A stretch of 15,930 nt of DNA from a bacterium UBA4637 (GTDB lineage Bacteria > Bacteroidota > Bacteroidia > Bacteroidales > Bacteroidaceae), in assembly GCA_002405875.1 (NCBI GenBank), contig DHMR01000007.1, positions 1 through 15,930 of the forward strand, in the 5' to 3' direction. Positions 5,556-13,332 of this stretch are shown here, piece after piece (the stretch's first letter is position 1; each line of letters opens with the position of its first letter). A model generated the notes under the pieces. The model saw only the letters and a list, made by a program, of their open reading frames with translations, was not told the DNA's origin and did no database searches. Position numbers and translations under genes: made by a program.

Positions 5556-8500
5556 TTATGACTCCTTGTTGATAACACTTTCAGCATACTCCTTTACTCC
5601 CATACCAAACTCCTTCTTGAAGCATTGGCTGAAGTATCTTGGGGTACTGAAGCCCACCTCGTAGCAGAGTTCGTTGATGCGAATGTTCGGGTTGCTGCGG
5701 ATGATGCGGCAAGCCTCCTTCATGCGGATGCTGGTGATGAACGAGGTGATGTTCTGACCCGTGATGGAGCGGAGCTTGTTGTAGAGCGTACTGCTGCTGA
5801 TGCAGAGATCGGCGGCTAGTTGCTCTCTACCATATTCGCTGTCCATCATGTGCTCGTTAACCTTCTCGATGACGCTCTTGATGAAGAGCTCGTCGGGATT
5901 GCTGTAGTGCTGTTCCTCCACCTTGAAGTCGGTCTGTGTCTGGAACTTTTGGCGGATGCGCTGACGGTTGGCTATGATGTTGTCGATGCGAAGCTGGAGA
6001 TCGGCAAGATTGAAAGGCTTGGTGATGTAGGCGTCGGCACCTACGCGGTAAGCCTCGTTGCGGTCGGCATCCTGAGTCTTCGCCGTCAACATCACCACAG
6101 GCAACTGAGAGTAATCCTCGTTGCCTTTAATCCATTTGGTCAGCTCGATGCCATCCATCACAGGCATCATCACATCGGTCACCACCACATCGAGCGATGA
6201 CTTCTGTATCTGTCGCTGTGCCTTTTCGCCATTTACGGCAGTCAATACATTGTATTTCTCGCTCAACAGACTGCTCATCAGGAGCAACAGCTCTTGGTTG
6301 TCTTCTACCAAGAGAATGGTGTATTCCTTATTCTTATTCTCAGATTCCGTTTCTTCGGAATCCTTGTCTTTATTTTCAGATTCCGTTTCCTCGGAATTCT
6401 TTTCTTCTGTTGTTTTTTTGCTTAAGTCTTCTATGTTGGCATTTGCCAGACTCGAAGCCATCGCTTCCTCGCTCTTCGAAGCGGATGGGAGGATGATGCT
6501 CTCTTCTGCTGAGATATTCTTCTCAATCTTTAGCATCTCTTCTTCTGCATAGTTATCCTTGTCGATTGGCAGAGTGATGGTGAAGGTGGTGCCCTTGCCT
6601 TCCTCGCTATCGCAATGGATGGTGCCGTGGTGCAGTTTCACTAAGTCGTTGACCAGCGATAAGCCGATGCCCGTGCCGATTGTGTTCATCTGTCGGTAGT
6701 CGCCGTCGAGGAAGCGGTTGTAGAGATGTTTCATCTTGTCCTTGGATATGCCGATGCCTGTATCCGATATCACGATGGTGGCTTTCCCCTCGGCGATGCT
6801 TACATTAAGCGATACCTTACCTCCTGGCTCGGTATATTTCACGGCGTTGCTGAGTAAGTTGTAAAGCATCTTCTCTACCTTGTCGGTATCAAACCAAGCC
6901 GTCTCTCCCATGCAAGTGATGTTGGGCTCGAAGGAGAGATGCTTCGGTAGGAACATCGGCATCAAGTTGCGGCAGATATCGTCGCAGAAATCTCCCAATT
7001 TGCTTTCGCTCACTTTGAGCTGTAGCTTTCCAGCTTGTGCCTTTCTCACCTCCAATATCTGTCGGAGCATACGGGTGAGTCGGCTGATGTTGTTGTGGAT
7101 GATGTCTGTTTGGCTATCTGCGGATGGAGCGATGCGCTTGATGCTGTCTGCCGCAGCCGAGATGACGGTGAGCGGGGTGAGCAACTCGTGGGTGATATTG
7201 GTGAATACCACAGCCATCTGCAAGCGGTTCTTAGTGCGCAAGCGTTCACGATACCAGACGATGGCAAGGCGAATGCCCACGATGAGAAGGGCTATATATA
7301 TAAGGTATGCCCACCATGAGGCGTACCAAGGTGGGAGCACCTTGATATGGATGGTATAAGCCATCTCGTTCCAATGACCATAGCTGTCCGCTGCCTTAAC
7401 ATGGAGCTTGTAGCTGCCCGAAGGCAGGTTTTCGAACGAAGCTTGGCGCAGGGAGGCATCCACGTAGTGCCATTCCTTGTCGTATCCCTCCAGATAGTAT
7501 GCGTACTTGCACTGGTCGGTATTGGTATAGGTGAGTAGGGCAAACTCCACGGCAAACTTGTTGATACTAGCTGGCAAGGTGAGGGTGCGCAGGTACTGCG
7601 GTGTCACATCGCACAGGTCTTCTTGCAAGGTGGAGTCTAGCTCGCTGAATCGCTTGTTGTCGATGAGCAAGTCGGTGATGATGATGTTGGCTGGCTGCTT
7701 CTCGTTGCGATGGGCGTTGAGGACGGCAGAATTGAAATGAATCAGATTTCTGCCAGAGCCGAAGTAGAGGTCGTTGCCCACCTTGAAGCAAGAGCGAGGC
7801 ATAAAGACGAGGTCGCCCAGTCCGTCTTCTCGGGTATATGTTGTATATTGCGCCTCGCCGTTTTCATCTACCTGTAGGCAGATGAGCGCATTGTCTGTGG
7901 TGAGCCACAGGCATCCTTGGCTGTCTTCTATGATGGAAAAAATACGGTCTATGTCCCAGTGGAACTCGTCGTTGACGCTTTCGAAGGCATCTTTCTCGGT
8001 ATTATATCTGAAGAGTCCACCACTATTGGAGGTTGCCCAAAGTTGGTGGTTGTGGTCTTCGAGGCATTGGGTGGCATCATTGACGATGAAGTTTCCTTGT
8101 GCGGAATTGTAGTATTTGATGCTGAGTGACTTTGGATTGTAGAAGTTACCTTTGATGCGAAGGATGCCTTGGTTCTCGGTAGCGACCCAAATATTGCCAG
8201 CATGGTCTTCGATGATGTTTCTTACATCTACTCCTGACAAGAGATTATAGCTTTTGCCTGAAGGCAAGAGATAGTTGAGGTGTTGTTTTTCGCCAGCCAA
8301 GATGATGCCTTGGTGAGTGCGATACAAGGTATTGACGAAGCGGTCTCTGACGAGATGAGTGCTGCGCTCGTCGATGCTCGTAGCCTTGCCATCTTGTAGA
8401 GAGGTAATGCCAAAACCATTGTTGGCAAACCACAATGCGCCCTTGCCAGTGCTGATGATGTCAGAATGGTGGGTGTTTATGTTGTTGTAAGGTATGGCAG

Positions 8501-9737
8501 CAAAGGCAGCGATACCATTGCTGAATAAGGTTTGCTGTGACTTGATGTCATATTGTGCGATGCCGGCAGGAGCCAATGTGAGCCAAAGGTGCTGTCCATC
8601 AACCGAGAAGATGGAGCAGATGCGATTGGTGGTCGCATCCATCGGGATGATAGGCAGGATTTGGAACAGGGAAGGGCGGGTGAACAAGTGGTACAAACCA
8701 TTGTTCATGGTGAGCAACCAAATATTGCCCTTGCCATCGGTCTTGACATCGCTGATATTTTTGACCGTATTTCCTGCAATTTCATTATAATAGGTAAATC
8801 CTGCCTTGATGTTGTCGGTGTTGAGGATGCCATAGCCATTGCGTGATGCCACCCAGATGGTGTGCGACACGACATCTTCCACTAAGTTGTAGTGGATGGC
8901 GAAGTTCTTGTCGCCTTTGTACAGGTCGATGAGTCCTGGGTTCTGCTGGTTGAGAGGCTGGGTCATACATTTGATGCCATTGCCCCAGGTGCAAATCCAT
9001 AGTCTGTCGGCATGGTCCATCTTAAGCATATAAGTGTTACCCGATTCGCCATTTCTAGGAATCGTGTAGCGATACATTGAGTTGGATTTCGTGTCGAGTC
9101 GGAAGAGGCATTCCGACCAAGTACCGATATAGATGTTGCCTCGTTTGTCTTCTGTGAACGACTTGGCTCTCAGTGGCTCATGGAAGGCATGACGCTTGCT
9201 GTTGGCTTCAATGATTGTTGTGTTCTTGGATGAATAAGTAAGAAAAGTCTTCTTTTCTGGCAAGTAGCAAGTTACGCCGCCATCGGTGCCTATCCATATC
9301 TTTCCGTCTTTAGCGGTGAAGAGTGAATAGATGATGCGGTTATCTGAGCCTGGTAAGTTGTGAGTTATGAATTTACCTGTCTTTTTATCCATACTCACTA
9401 ATCCATTGCGAGTGCCAATCCACAGCACATCGTCCTTGCCCTCGGTCATGGAAATGACGGTGTTGCTAGGAAAAATATTAGGAGTGGTGGCATCGCTCTT
9501 GTAACTTTTGAATCGATAGCCATCGTATGACTTGATGCCCGCATCGGAGCCTATCCATACCAATCCCTGCTTGTCGATAAGCAGACATCTTTGCTCTTCG
9601 GATGCTGATGGATATACGGCATTGAGCAATCTTGGCAAGCTGTTGGCGGCTTGTGTAGGAGAGGTAAGAATCAATCCAATGAGGATGACAAATAACTTAA
9701 AAGCATCTTTTGTATGTATAAGATGTAATAGGGTCAT
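5556..9737 (-). CDS. Hybrid two-component system (HTCS) sensor/regulator, PUL activator
   Basis: A complete 1393-residue one-protein two-component system. A signal/anchor segment is at 11-30. Two Reg_prop beta-propellers follow (about 40-680, with repeats such as LVWIGSDAGI, LWIGTRNGL, IWIGTDGG), then a Y_Y_Y domain (about 725-800) and a TM helix (about 804-826). The HisKA domain has His850 in FTNITHELLTPL. The HATPase has an N box (NLLSNAVKYT, from 960), G1 (DTGIGIS, 992-998) and G2 (GTGIGLSLV, 1021-1029). After a long acidic linker (about 1060-1137) comes the receiver with Glu1145/Asp1146, phosphoacceptor Asp1188, Thr1218 and Lys1240, and finally an AraC-type HTH (about 1290-1388). All key residues are present. 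Family knowledge: the propellers bind an oligosaccharide in the periplasm and the AraC domain activates PUL promoters. It is divergent from susC, the expected target. The linker carries a 36-bp tandem repeat. Confidence 0.95.
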   Translation of the reverse strand: MTLLHLIHTKDAFKLFVILIGLILTSPTQAANSLPRLLNAVYPSASEEQRCLLIDKQGLVWIGSDAGIKSYDGYRFKSYKSDATTPNIFPSNTVISMTEGKDDVLWIGTRNGLVSMDKKTGKFITHNLPGSDNRIIYSLFTAKDGKIWIGTDGGVTCYLPEKKTFLTYSSKNTTIIEANSKRHAFHEPLRAKSFTEDKRGNIYIGTWSECLFRLDTKSNSMYRYTIPRNGESGNTYMLKMDHADRLWICTWGNGIKCMTQPLNQQNPGLIDLYKGDKNFAIHYNLVEDVVSHTIWVASRNGYGILNTDNIKAGFTYYNEIAGNTVKNISDVKTDGKGNIWLLTMNNGLYHLFTRPSLFQILPIIPMDATTNRICSIFSVDGQHLWLTLAPAGIAQYDIKSQQTLFSNGIAAFAAIPYNNINTHHSDIISTGKGALWFANNGFGITSLQDGKATSIDERSTHLVRDRFVNTLYRTHQGIILAGEKQHLNYLLPSGKSYNLLSGVDVRNIIEDHAGNIWVATENQGILRIKGNFYNPKSLSIKYYNSAQGNFIVNDATQCLEDHNHQLWATSNSGGLFRYNTEKDAFESVNDEFHWDIDRIFSIIEDSQGCLWLTTDNALICLQVDENGEAQYTTYTREDGLGDLVFMPRSCFKVGNDLYFGSGRNLIHFNSAVLNAHRNEKQPANIIITDLLIDNKRFSELDSTLQEDLCDVTPQYLRTLTLPASINKFAVEFALLTYTNTDQCKYAYYLEGYDKEWHYVDASLRQASFENLPSGSYKLHVKAADSYGHWNEMAYTIHIKVLPPWYASWWAYLIYIALLIVGIRLAIVWYRERLRTKNRLQMAVVFTNITHELLTPLTVISAAADSIKRIAPSADSQTDIIHNNISRLTRMLRQILEVRKAQAGKLQLKVSESKLGDFCDDICRNLMPMFLPKHLSFEPNITCMGETAWFDTDKVEKMLYNLLSNAVKYTEPGGKVSLNVSIAEGKATIVISDTGIGISKDKMKHLYNRFLDGDYRQMNTIGTGIGLSLVNDLVKLHHGTIHCDSEEGKGTTFTITLPIDKDNYAEEEMLKIEKNISAEESIILPSASKSEEAMASSLANANIEDLSKKTTEEKNSEETESENKDKDSEETESENKNKEYTILLVEDNQELLLLMSSLLSEKYNVLTAVNGEKAQRQIQKSSLDVVVTDVMMPVMDGIELTKWIKGNEDYSQLPVVMLTAKTQDADRNEAYRVGADAYITKPFNLADLQLRIDNIIANRQRIRQKFQTQTDFKVEEQHYSNPDELFIKSVIEKVNEHMMDSEYGREQLAADLCISSSTLYNKLRSITGQNITSFITSIRMKEACRIIRSNPNIRINELCYEVGFSTPRYFSQCFKKEFGMGVKEYAESVINKES
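6325..6396 (-). repeat. 36-bp tandem repeat in the HTCS linker
   Basis: Two adjacent 36-bp units (6325-6360 and 6361-6396) are nearly identical. In the protein they give SEETESENKDKD followed by SEETESENKNKE, at about residues 1115-1138. They sit in the acidic linker between the ATPase and receiver domains. Being a multiple of three, gain or loss of a unit would change linker length without breaking the frame. Confidence 0.85.
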
Positions 9738-9753
9738 GTTATGTTGTTTTAAA

Positions 9754-9774
9754 TTTCGTTACAAAATTACGAAA
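9754..9774. promoter_or_regulatory. Inverted repeat TTTCGT-N9-ACGAAA over the HTCS promoter
   Basis: TTTCGT (9754-9759) and ACGAAA (9769-9774) form a perfect inverted repeat that encloses the HTCS -7 box. The extended half-sites read ATTTCGT and ACGAAAT. The same word recurs at 9808-9813, 9886-9891 and 9975-9980 in this divergent region. A candidate operator for the HTCS AraC domain (autoregulation), inferred from position and repetition only. Confidence 0.4.
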
Positions 9775-9792
9775 TAAATCCGACAAAAGCAA
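9762..9792 (-). promoter_or_regulatory. Promoter of the HTCS gene
   Basis: On the minus strand TAATTTTG (9769-9762) matches the -7 consensus TAnnTTTG. A TTG (9792-9790), itself part of TTGTTG, lies 20 bases upstream as the -33 element. Transcription would begin near 9755, leaving a leader of about 18 bases before the ATG at 9737. Both elements are good, so basal expression is plausible. Confidence 0.6.
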
Positions 9793-9884
9793 CAAGTAAA
9801 TGTACAATTTCGTGATTTGATGTGCAAAAATTATGAATCAATACTCGAATAATGATAATTTTACGTCAAATCTTGTTTATTACT

Positions 9885-9914
9885 CTTTCGTTTTGTACGG
9901 AAAGTATAATTTTG
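9885..9914 (+). promoter_or_regulatory. susC promoter with activator-like half-sites
   Basis: TAATTTTG (9907-9914) fits TAnnTTTG and predicts a start near 9921, with a leader of about 87 bases to the ATG at 10008. No TTG is found at the right distance for a -33 element. Instead an imperfect palindrome, CTTTCGT (9885-9891) and ACGGAAAG (9897-9904), lies immediately upstream. A weak -33 with a repeat in its place fits an activator-dependent promoter, the HTCS being the obvious candidate. This is inference. Confidence 0.5.
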
Positions 9915-10007
9915 CGGCAGAATAAACAATTCGACGAATATAAATGATTCAAAGCCGAATAACGAGTGAAAACAACGAAATGTATAACTACCAATTATAA
10001 ATATAGT

Positions 10008-10421
10008 ATGAACCAGACATTCCTATTTACAGCATCGCGGAAGGCATTGCTCATGATGATCATGGCAAGCGCTCCAGCCATCCAGGCTGCCGCAGCTACA
10101 GAGGTTTCTCCATCTGTTTCTATTCAACAGCAAACAGGTAAGGTGCAAGGCACAGTGGTAGATGGTAACGGTGAGCCTGTTATCGGTGCTACTATTAAGG
10201 TAAAGGGCGCAAAGGGTGGTACGATTACCGACCTAGATGGCCATTTCTCTCTTGATGCCTCCAAGGGGGCTACTCTTGAGGTATCTTACATCGGTTATAA
10301 AACTCAAGAGGTAAAAGCTACTACTTCAAATCTTCAGATTACTCTAAGAGGATGCCAAACAACTCAACGACGTGGTAGTTGTGGGTTATGGTACGATGCG
10401 CAAGAAGGACTTGACGGGTAG
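10008..10421 (+). CDS. susC: SusC N-terminal fragment (signal peptide and CarboxypepD_reg-like domain), frameshifted
   Basis: This frame encodes the start of a SusC/RagA TonB-dependent outer-membrane transporter. The ATG at 10008 was preferred to the GTG at 9966 because it directly precedes a good signal peptide (hydrophobic core about 12-29, cleavage near AIQA/AAA). Residues 44-113 form the CarboxypepD_reg-like domain (GKVQGTVVDGNGEPVIGATI and GTITDLDGHFSL), the extension typical of SusC. At 10344-10352, in the codons CTA AGA GGA, the frame breaks: the expected next residues EDAKQLNDVVVVGYG are encoded in the +1 frame. The zero frame continues for about 23 meaningless codons to the TAG at 10419-10421. 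A 2-base loss from a GA repeat or a 1-base gain would explain it. Alone, this product would be a 137-residue periplasmic domain with no transport function. Confidence 0.85.
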   Translation: MNQTFLFTASRKALLMMIMASAPAIQAAAATEVSPSVSIQQQTGKVQGTVVDGNGEPVIGATIKVKGAKGGTITDLDGHFSLDASKGATLEVSYIGYKTQEVKATTSNLQITLRGCQTTQRRGSCGLWYDAQEGLDG

Positions 10422-13290
10422 TGTCATCCAGATTAAGCCAGACAACTTGCAGAACCAGAATCCTGGTAGTGTGCAGGATATTCTTCGTGGTAACGCTGGT
10501 TTGAACATCGGTTTGAGCACATCTGCCAAGGGTGGTGGCTCCATGGAAATTCGTGGTCAGCGTTCCATTTCTTCCATCTCTACCCACGACCCATTGCTCA
10601 TCGTAGATGGAATGATATTCTATGGTGAACTTTCAGAGATCAATCCTGATGACATTGGTCAGATTGATGTCTTGAAGGATGCTTCAGCTGCCGCCGTCTA
10701 TGGTGCAAAGGCTGCTAGCGGTGTTATCATCATCACCACCAAGAAGGGTAAGATTGGTAAGCCGACCATCAATGTAAGTGCCAACTTTGGCTTCAACAAG
10801 AAGGCTACTTTGGAGAAGCGTCGTAGTGCTGATGGATATGTAAAGATGTATCAAGACTATTTTAAGGAGAAAACCTATGGTTTTGATGCAGATGGTAATT
10901 ATAAGGCATATGTAGCTACAAAGACGGATAAGAAGGGTAATGTTTCTTTGGTTGCTCAGCCTGCTTACTATGATACTCCTGAAGAGGCTCAGAGCCAGTA
11001 TGGTATCGATTATGAAACTTGGAAATATGGAACGGAAGGAGATGATTGGAAATCTATCTTGGGTTCTCGACTTGGTTTCAAGGATGCTGTTCTGCAAAAC
11101 TATATCGATGGCAAGACTTACGACTGGTATAATGGTCAGTTCCGCACAGGCTTTAATCAAGATTACAATGCCAGCATCTCTGGCGCAAGCGAGAAGATGA
11201 ACTATTATCTTTCTGTGGGTTATGTCAGCAATCAGAGTGCCTATCGTGACGATGACTATAGCGCAGTACGTGCCAACATGAAGCTGAATGGTCAGGTGAC
11301 AAACTGGTTGGAGATTGGTGCTAATGTGATGTTCCAGGACCGTCGTGAGGACAACTTCAGCGACCTTGGCAATGACATCAATAATAGCCCATACGGAAAC
11401 CATACCTTGGAAGATGGCTCTTTTGCGCAATATCCTCATGGTGACAAGGAGAAGAAAGGTTCCAACTGGGATTTCGAACAGCAGTATCGTGACAAAGAGG
11501 CTGGTGTGACCGTTTTGCGCAGTATCTTCAACGCTAAGGTGAAGCTGCCATTCAATATTACATACGCATTCAATATCGCTCCAAGTTATTCTTGGTATTA
11601 TAATCGTAGCTTTACATCTGCAGAGCGTCCTGATACCAAGGCTGAGAGTCGTGGTGCAGACCGTAACTGGCATAAATGGTTCAACTGGTCGCTCAATAAC
11701 ACGATCACTTGGGACCAGACATTCGCCAAGAAACATCACGTTATCTTGACATTGGTTCAGGAGGCTGAGGAGCAGCGCTATTGGAGCGATGGCATTTCTG
11801 CAAGAAACATTCTGCCTTCAGATGCGCTTGGTTTCCACAATACACAGAATGGTACGAAAGAAAACAGCAGTTTCTCAACCAGTGATACACATCAGACGGC
11901 AGACGCTCTCTTGGCTCGTTTGTTCTATTCATACGATGACCGTTATATGGTAACTGCCAGTGTACGCCGTGATGGATACTCTGCGTTTGGTTCTTCTAAT
12001 CCACACGCCACATTCCCATCAATTGCCTTGGCTTGGAATTTCGCTAACGAGAAGTTCTGGAAGTGGGGCAACATCATGAGTACTGGTAAGTTGCGTGTAT
12101 CTTGGGGTAAGAATGGTAACCGTTCTTTGAGCGACCCATATATCTCGCTCTCTAACTTGGCTTCAGGTACAGGCTCTTATGCTCAGTATCTTACCAGCAG
12201 TGGTAGTCTTTATTACACCAAGTATCTGTCTGTGGATCGTATGGCTAATCCTGGTCTGCGTTGGGAAAAGACAGCTTCAACCAATCTCGGACTTGATTTC
12301 GGTTTCTTGAATGATCGTATATCGGGTTCCATTGATGTCTATAAAATGAAGACAGAGGATATGATTATGAACAAGCCTTTGCCAGGCTTTACAGGTTTCG
12401 GTAGCATTGCAACCAACATTGGTGAGGTAGATAACACAGGTTTCGAGTTGAATTTGCGCGCAGAGGTTATGAAGTTGAAAGATTTCTCATGGAACGCTTC
12501 TGCTTCTCTCGCATACAACAAAAATGAAATCAAGCACCTCTTTGGCACTTATGATGATGTAAAGGATGCCAATGGCAATGTGATAGGTCAGAAGGAGTCT
12601 GATTATTCTACCAGTGGTTGGTTCATTGGAAAATCTATCGGTGTCATTTGGGACTACAAGGTGGAAGGTATTTGGCAAGTAAATGAGGCTGAGGAAGCAG
12701 CCAAGTATGGACAGCGTCCTGGTGACCCTAAGGTTTGGAACAACCCAGACAATGATGAATATAATGCGGACGGAACTGTCAAGAAAATCGTCTATAACGA
12801 TGATGATAAGGTGTTCCAGGGTAATAGAAATGCGCCTTGGCGTTGGTCTTTGCGCAATGAGCTGAATTATAAGAACTTCACGTTCTCATTCAATTTCTAT
12901 TCCATTATGGGCTTCAAGCGTTCATCTACTGCTTACATGAATGCCTATAATAGTGGTTCTGCGCTTGATTTCAACTTCAATAATGCAGACCGTCAGTATT
13001 GGACACCTGAGAACCCAAGCAACAAGTATGCTCGTATCGATGCCAAGGGTCCTTTCGGACAGTTCACACCAAACAAATGGTACAACTCTTCGTTTGTTCG
13101 TTTGGAGAATATCTCCATTGGCTATACTTTGCCTAAGGCATGGCTTGCCAAGACGGGTATCAGCAATTTGAAGATATACGGTAACATTCGCAATGTATGC
13201 CAGTTTGGTAGTGATTGGGAGTATGGAGACCCAGAGACAGGAGGTTATGCAAACCGTGTGTTCTCATTGGGTATCAGTGCTACTCTTTAA
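10372..13290 (+). CDS. susC: SusC/RagA TonB-dependent transporter, plug and barrel part (second frame)
   Basis: This is the main body of the SusC protein that forms the outer-membrane channel taking up oligosaccharides together with SusD. The frame is open from 10348 (after a TAA at 10345-10347). The first potential start is GTG at 10372, inside the TonB box DVVVVGYGT, so translation starting here would lack a signal peptide. The plug domain covers about the first 120-130 residues (SVQDILRGNAGLNI, MEIRGQRS, DPLLIVDGM, IDVLKDASAAAVYGAKAASGVIIITTKKG). The rest is a 22-stranded beta barrel of normal SusC size, rich in aromatic and Asn/Gly residues. With the frame restored, the whole protein would have about 1090 residues, usual for the family. 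It ends in SLGISATL, where many SusC proteins end in an aromatic residue. It is followed by susD after 42 bp in the same operon. Confidence 0.9.
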   Translation: MVVVGYGTMRKKDLTGSVIQIKPDNLQNQNPGSVQDILRGNAGLNIGLSTSAKGGGSMEIRGQRSISSISTHDPLLIVDGMIFYGELSEINPDDIGQIDVLKDASAAAVYGAKAASGVIIITTKKGKIGKPTINVSANFGFNKKATLEKRRSADGYVKMYQDYFKEKTYGFDADGNYKAYVATKTDKKGNVSLVAQPAYYDTPEEAQSQYGIDYETWKYGTEGDDWKSILGSRLGFKDAVLQNYIDGKTYDWYNGQFRTGFNQDYNASISGASEKMNYYLSVGYVSNQSAYRDDDYSAVRANMKLNGQVTNWLEIGANVMFQDRREDNFSDLGNDINNSPYGNHTLEDGSFAQYPHGDKEKKGSNWDFEQQYRDKEAGVTVLRSIFNAKVKLPFNITYAFNIAPSYSWYYNRSFTSAERPDTKAESRGADRNWHKWFNWSLNNTITWDQTFAKKHHVILTLVQEAEEQRYWSDGISARNILPSDALGFHNTQNGTKENSSFSTSDTHQTADALLARLFYSYDDRYMVTASVRRDGYSAFGSSNPHATFPSIALAWNFANEKFWKWGNIMSTGKLRVSWGKNGNRSLSDPYISLSNLASGTGSYAQYLTSSGSLYYTKYLSVDRMANPGLRWEKTASTNLGLDFGFLNDRISGSIDVYKMKTEDMIMNKPLPGFTGFGSIATNIGEVDNTGFELNLRAEVMKLKDFSWNASASLAYNKNEIKHLFGTYDDVKDANGNVIGQKESDYSTSGWFIGKSIGVIWDYKVEGIWQVNEAEEAAKYGQRPGDPKVWNNPDNDEYNADGTVKKIVYNDDDKVFQGNRNAPWRWSLRNELNYKNFTFSFNFYSIMGFKRSSTAYMNAYNSGSALDFNFNNADRQYWTPENPSNKYARIDAKGPFGQFTPNKWYNSSFVRLENISIGYTLPKAWLAKTGISNLKIYGNIRNVCQFGSDWEYGDPETGGYANRVFSLGISATL

Positions 13291-13332
13291 TTCGTGAAGA
13301 TAAAGAATAAACAAATTATTAAGATTACAATT

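Noticed and set aside
6325..6396. CRISPR-like or regulatory repeat
   Set aside because: Only two adjacent units without spacers, in frame inside the HTCS coding sequence; better explained as a linker duplication.
10344..10372. Programmed ribosomal frameshift in susC
   Set aside because: No known slippery sequence, stop-codon trigger or downstream structure was recognised, and SusC genes are normally uninterrupted. An indel or assembly error is the simpler explanation.
10684..11739. 351-codon minus-strand ORF
   Set aside because: Antisense to the SusC plug and barrel. Its composition is a by-product of the codon use of susC.
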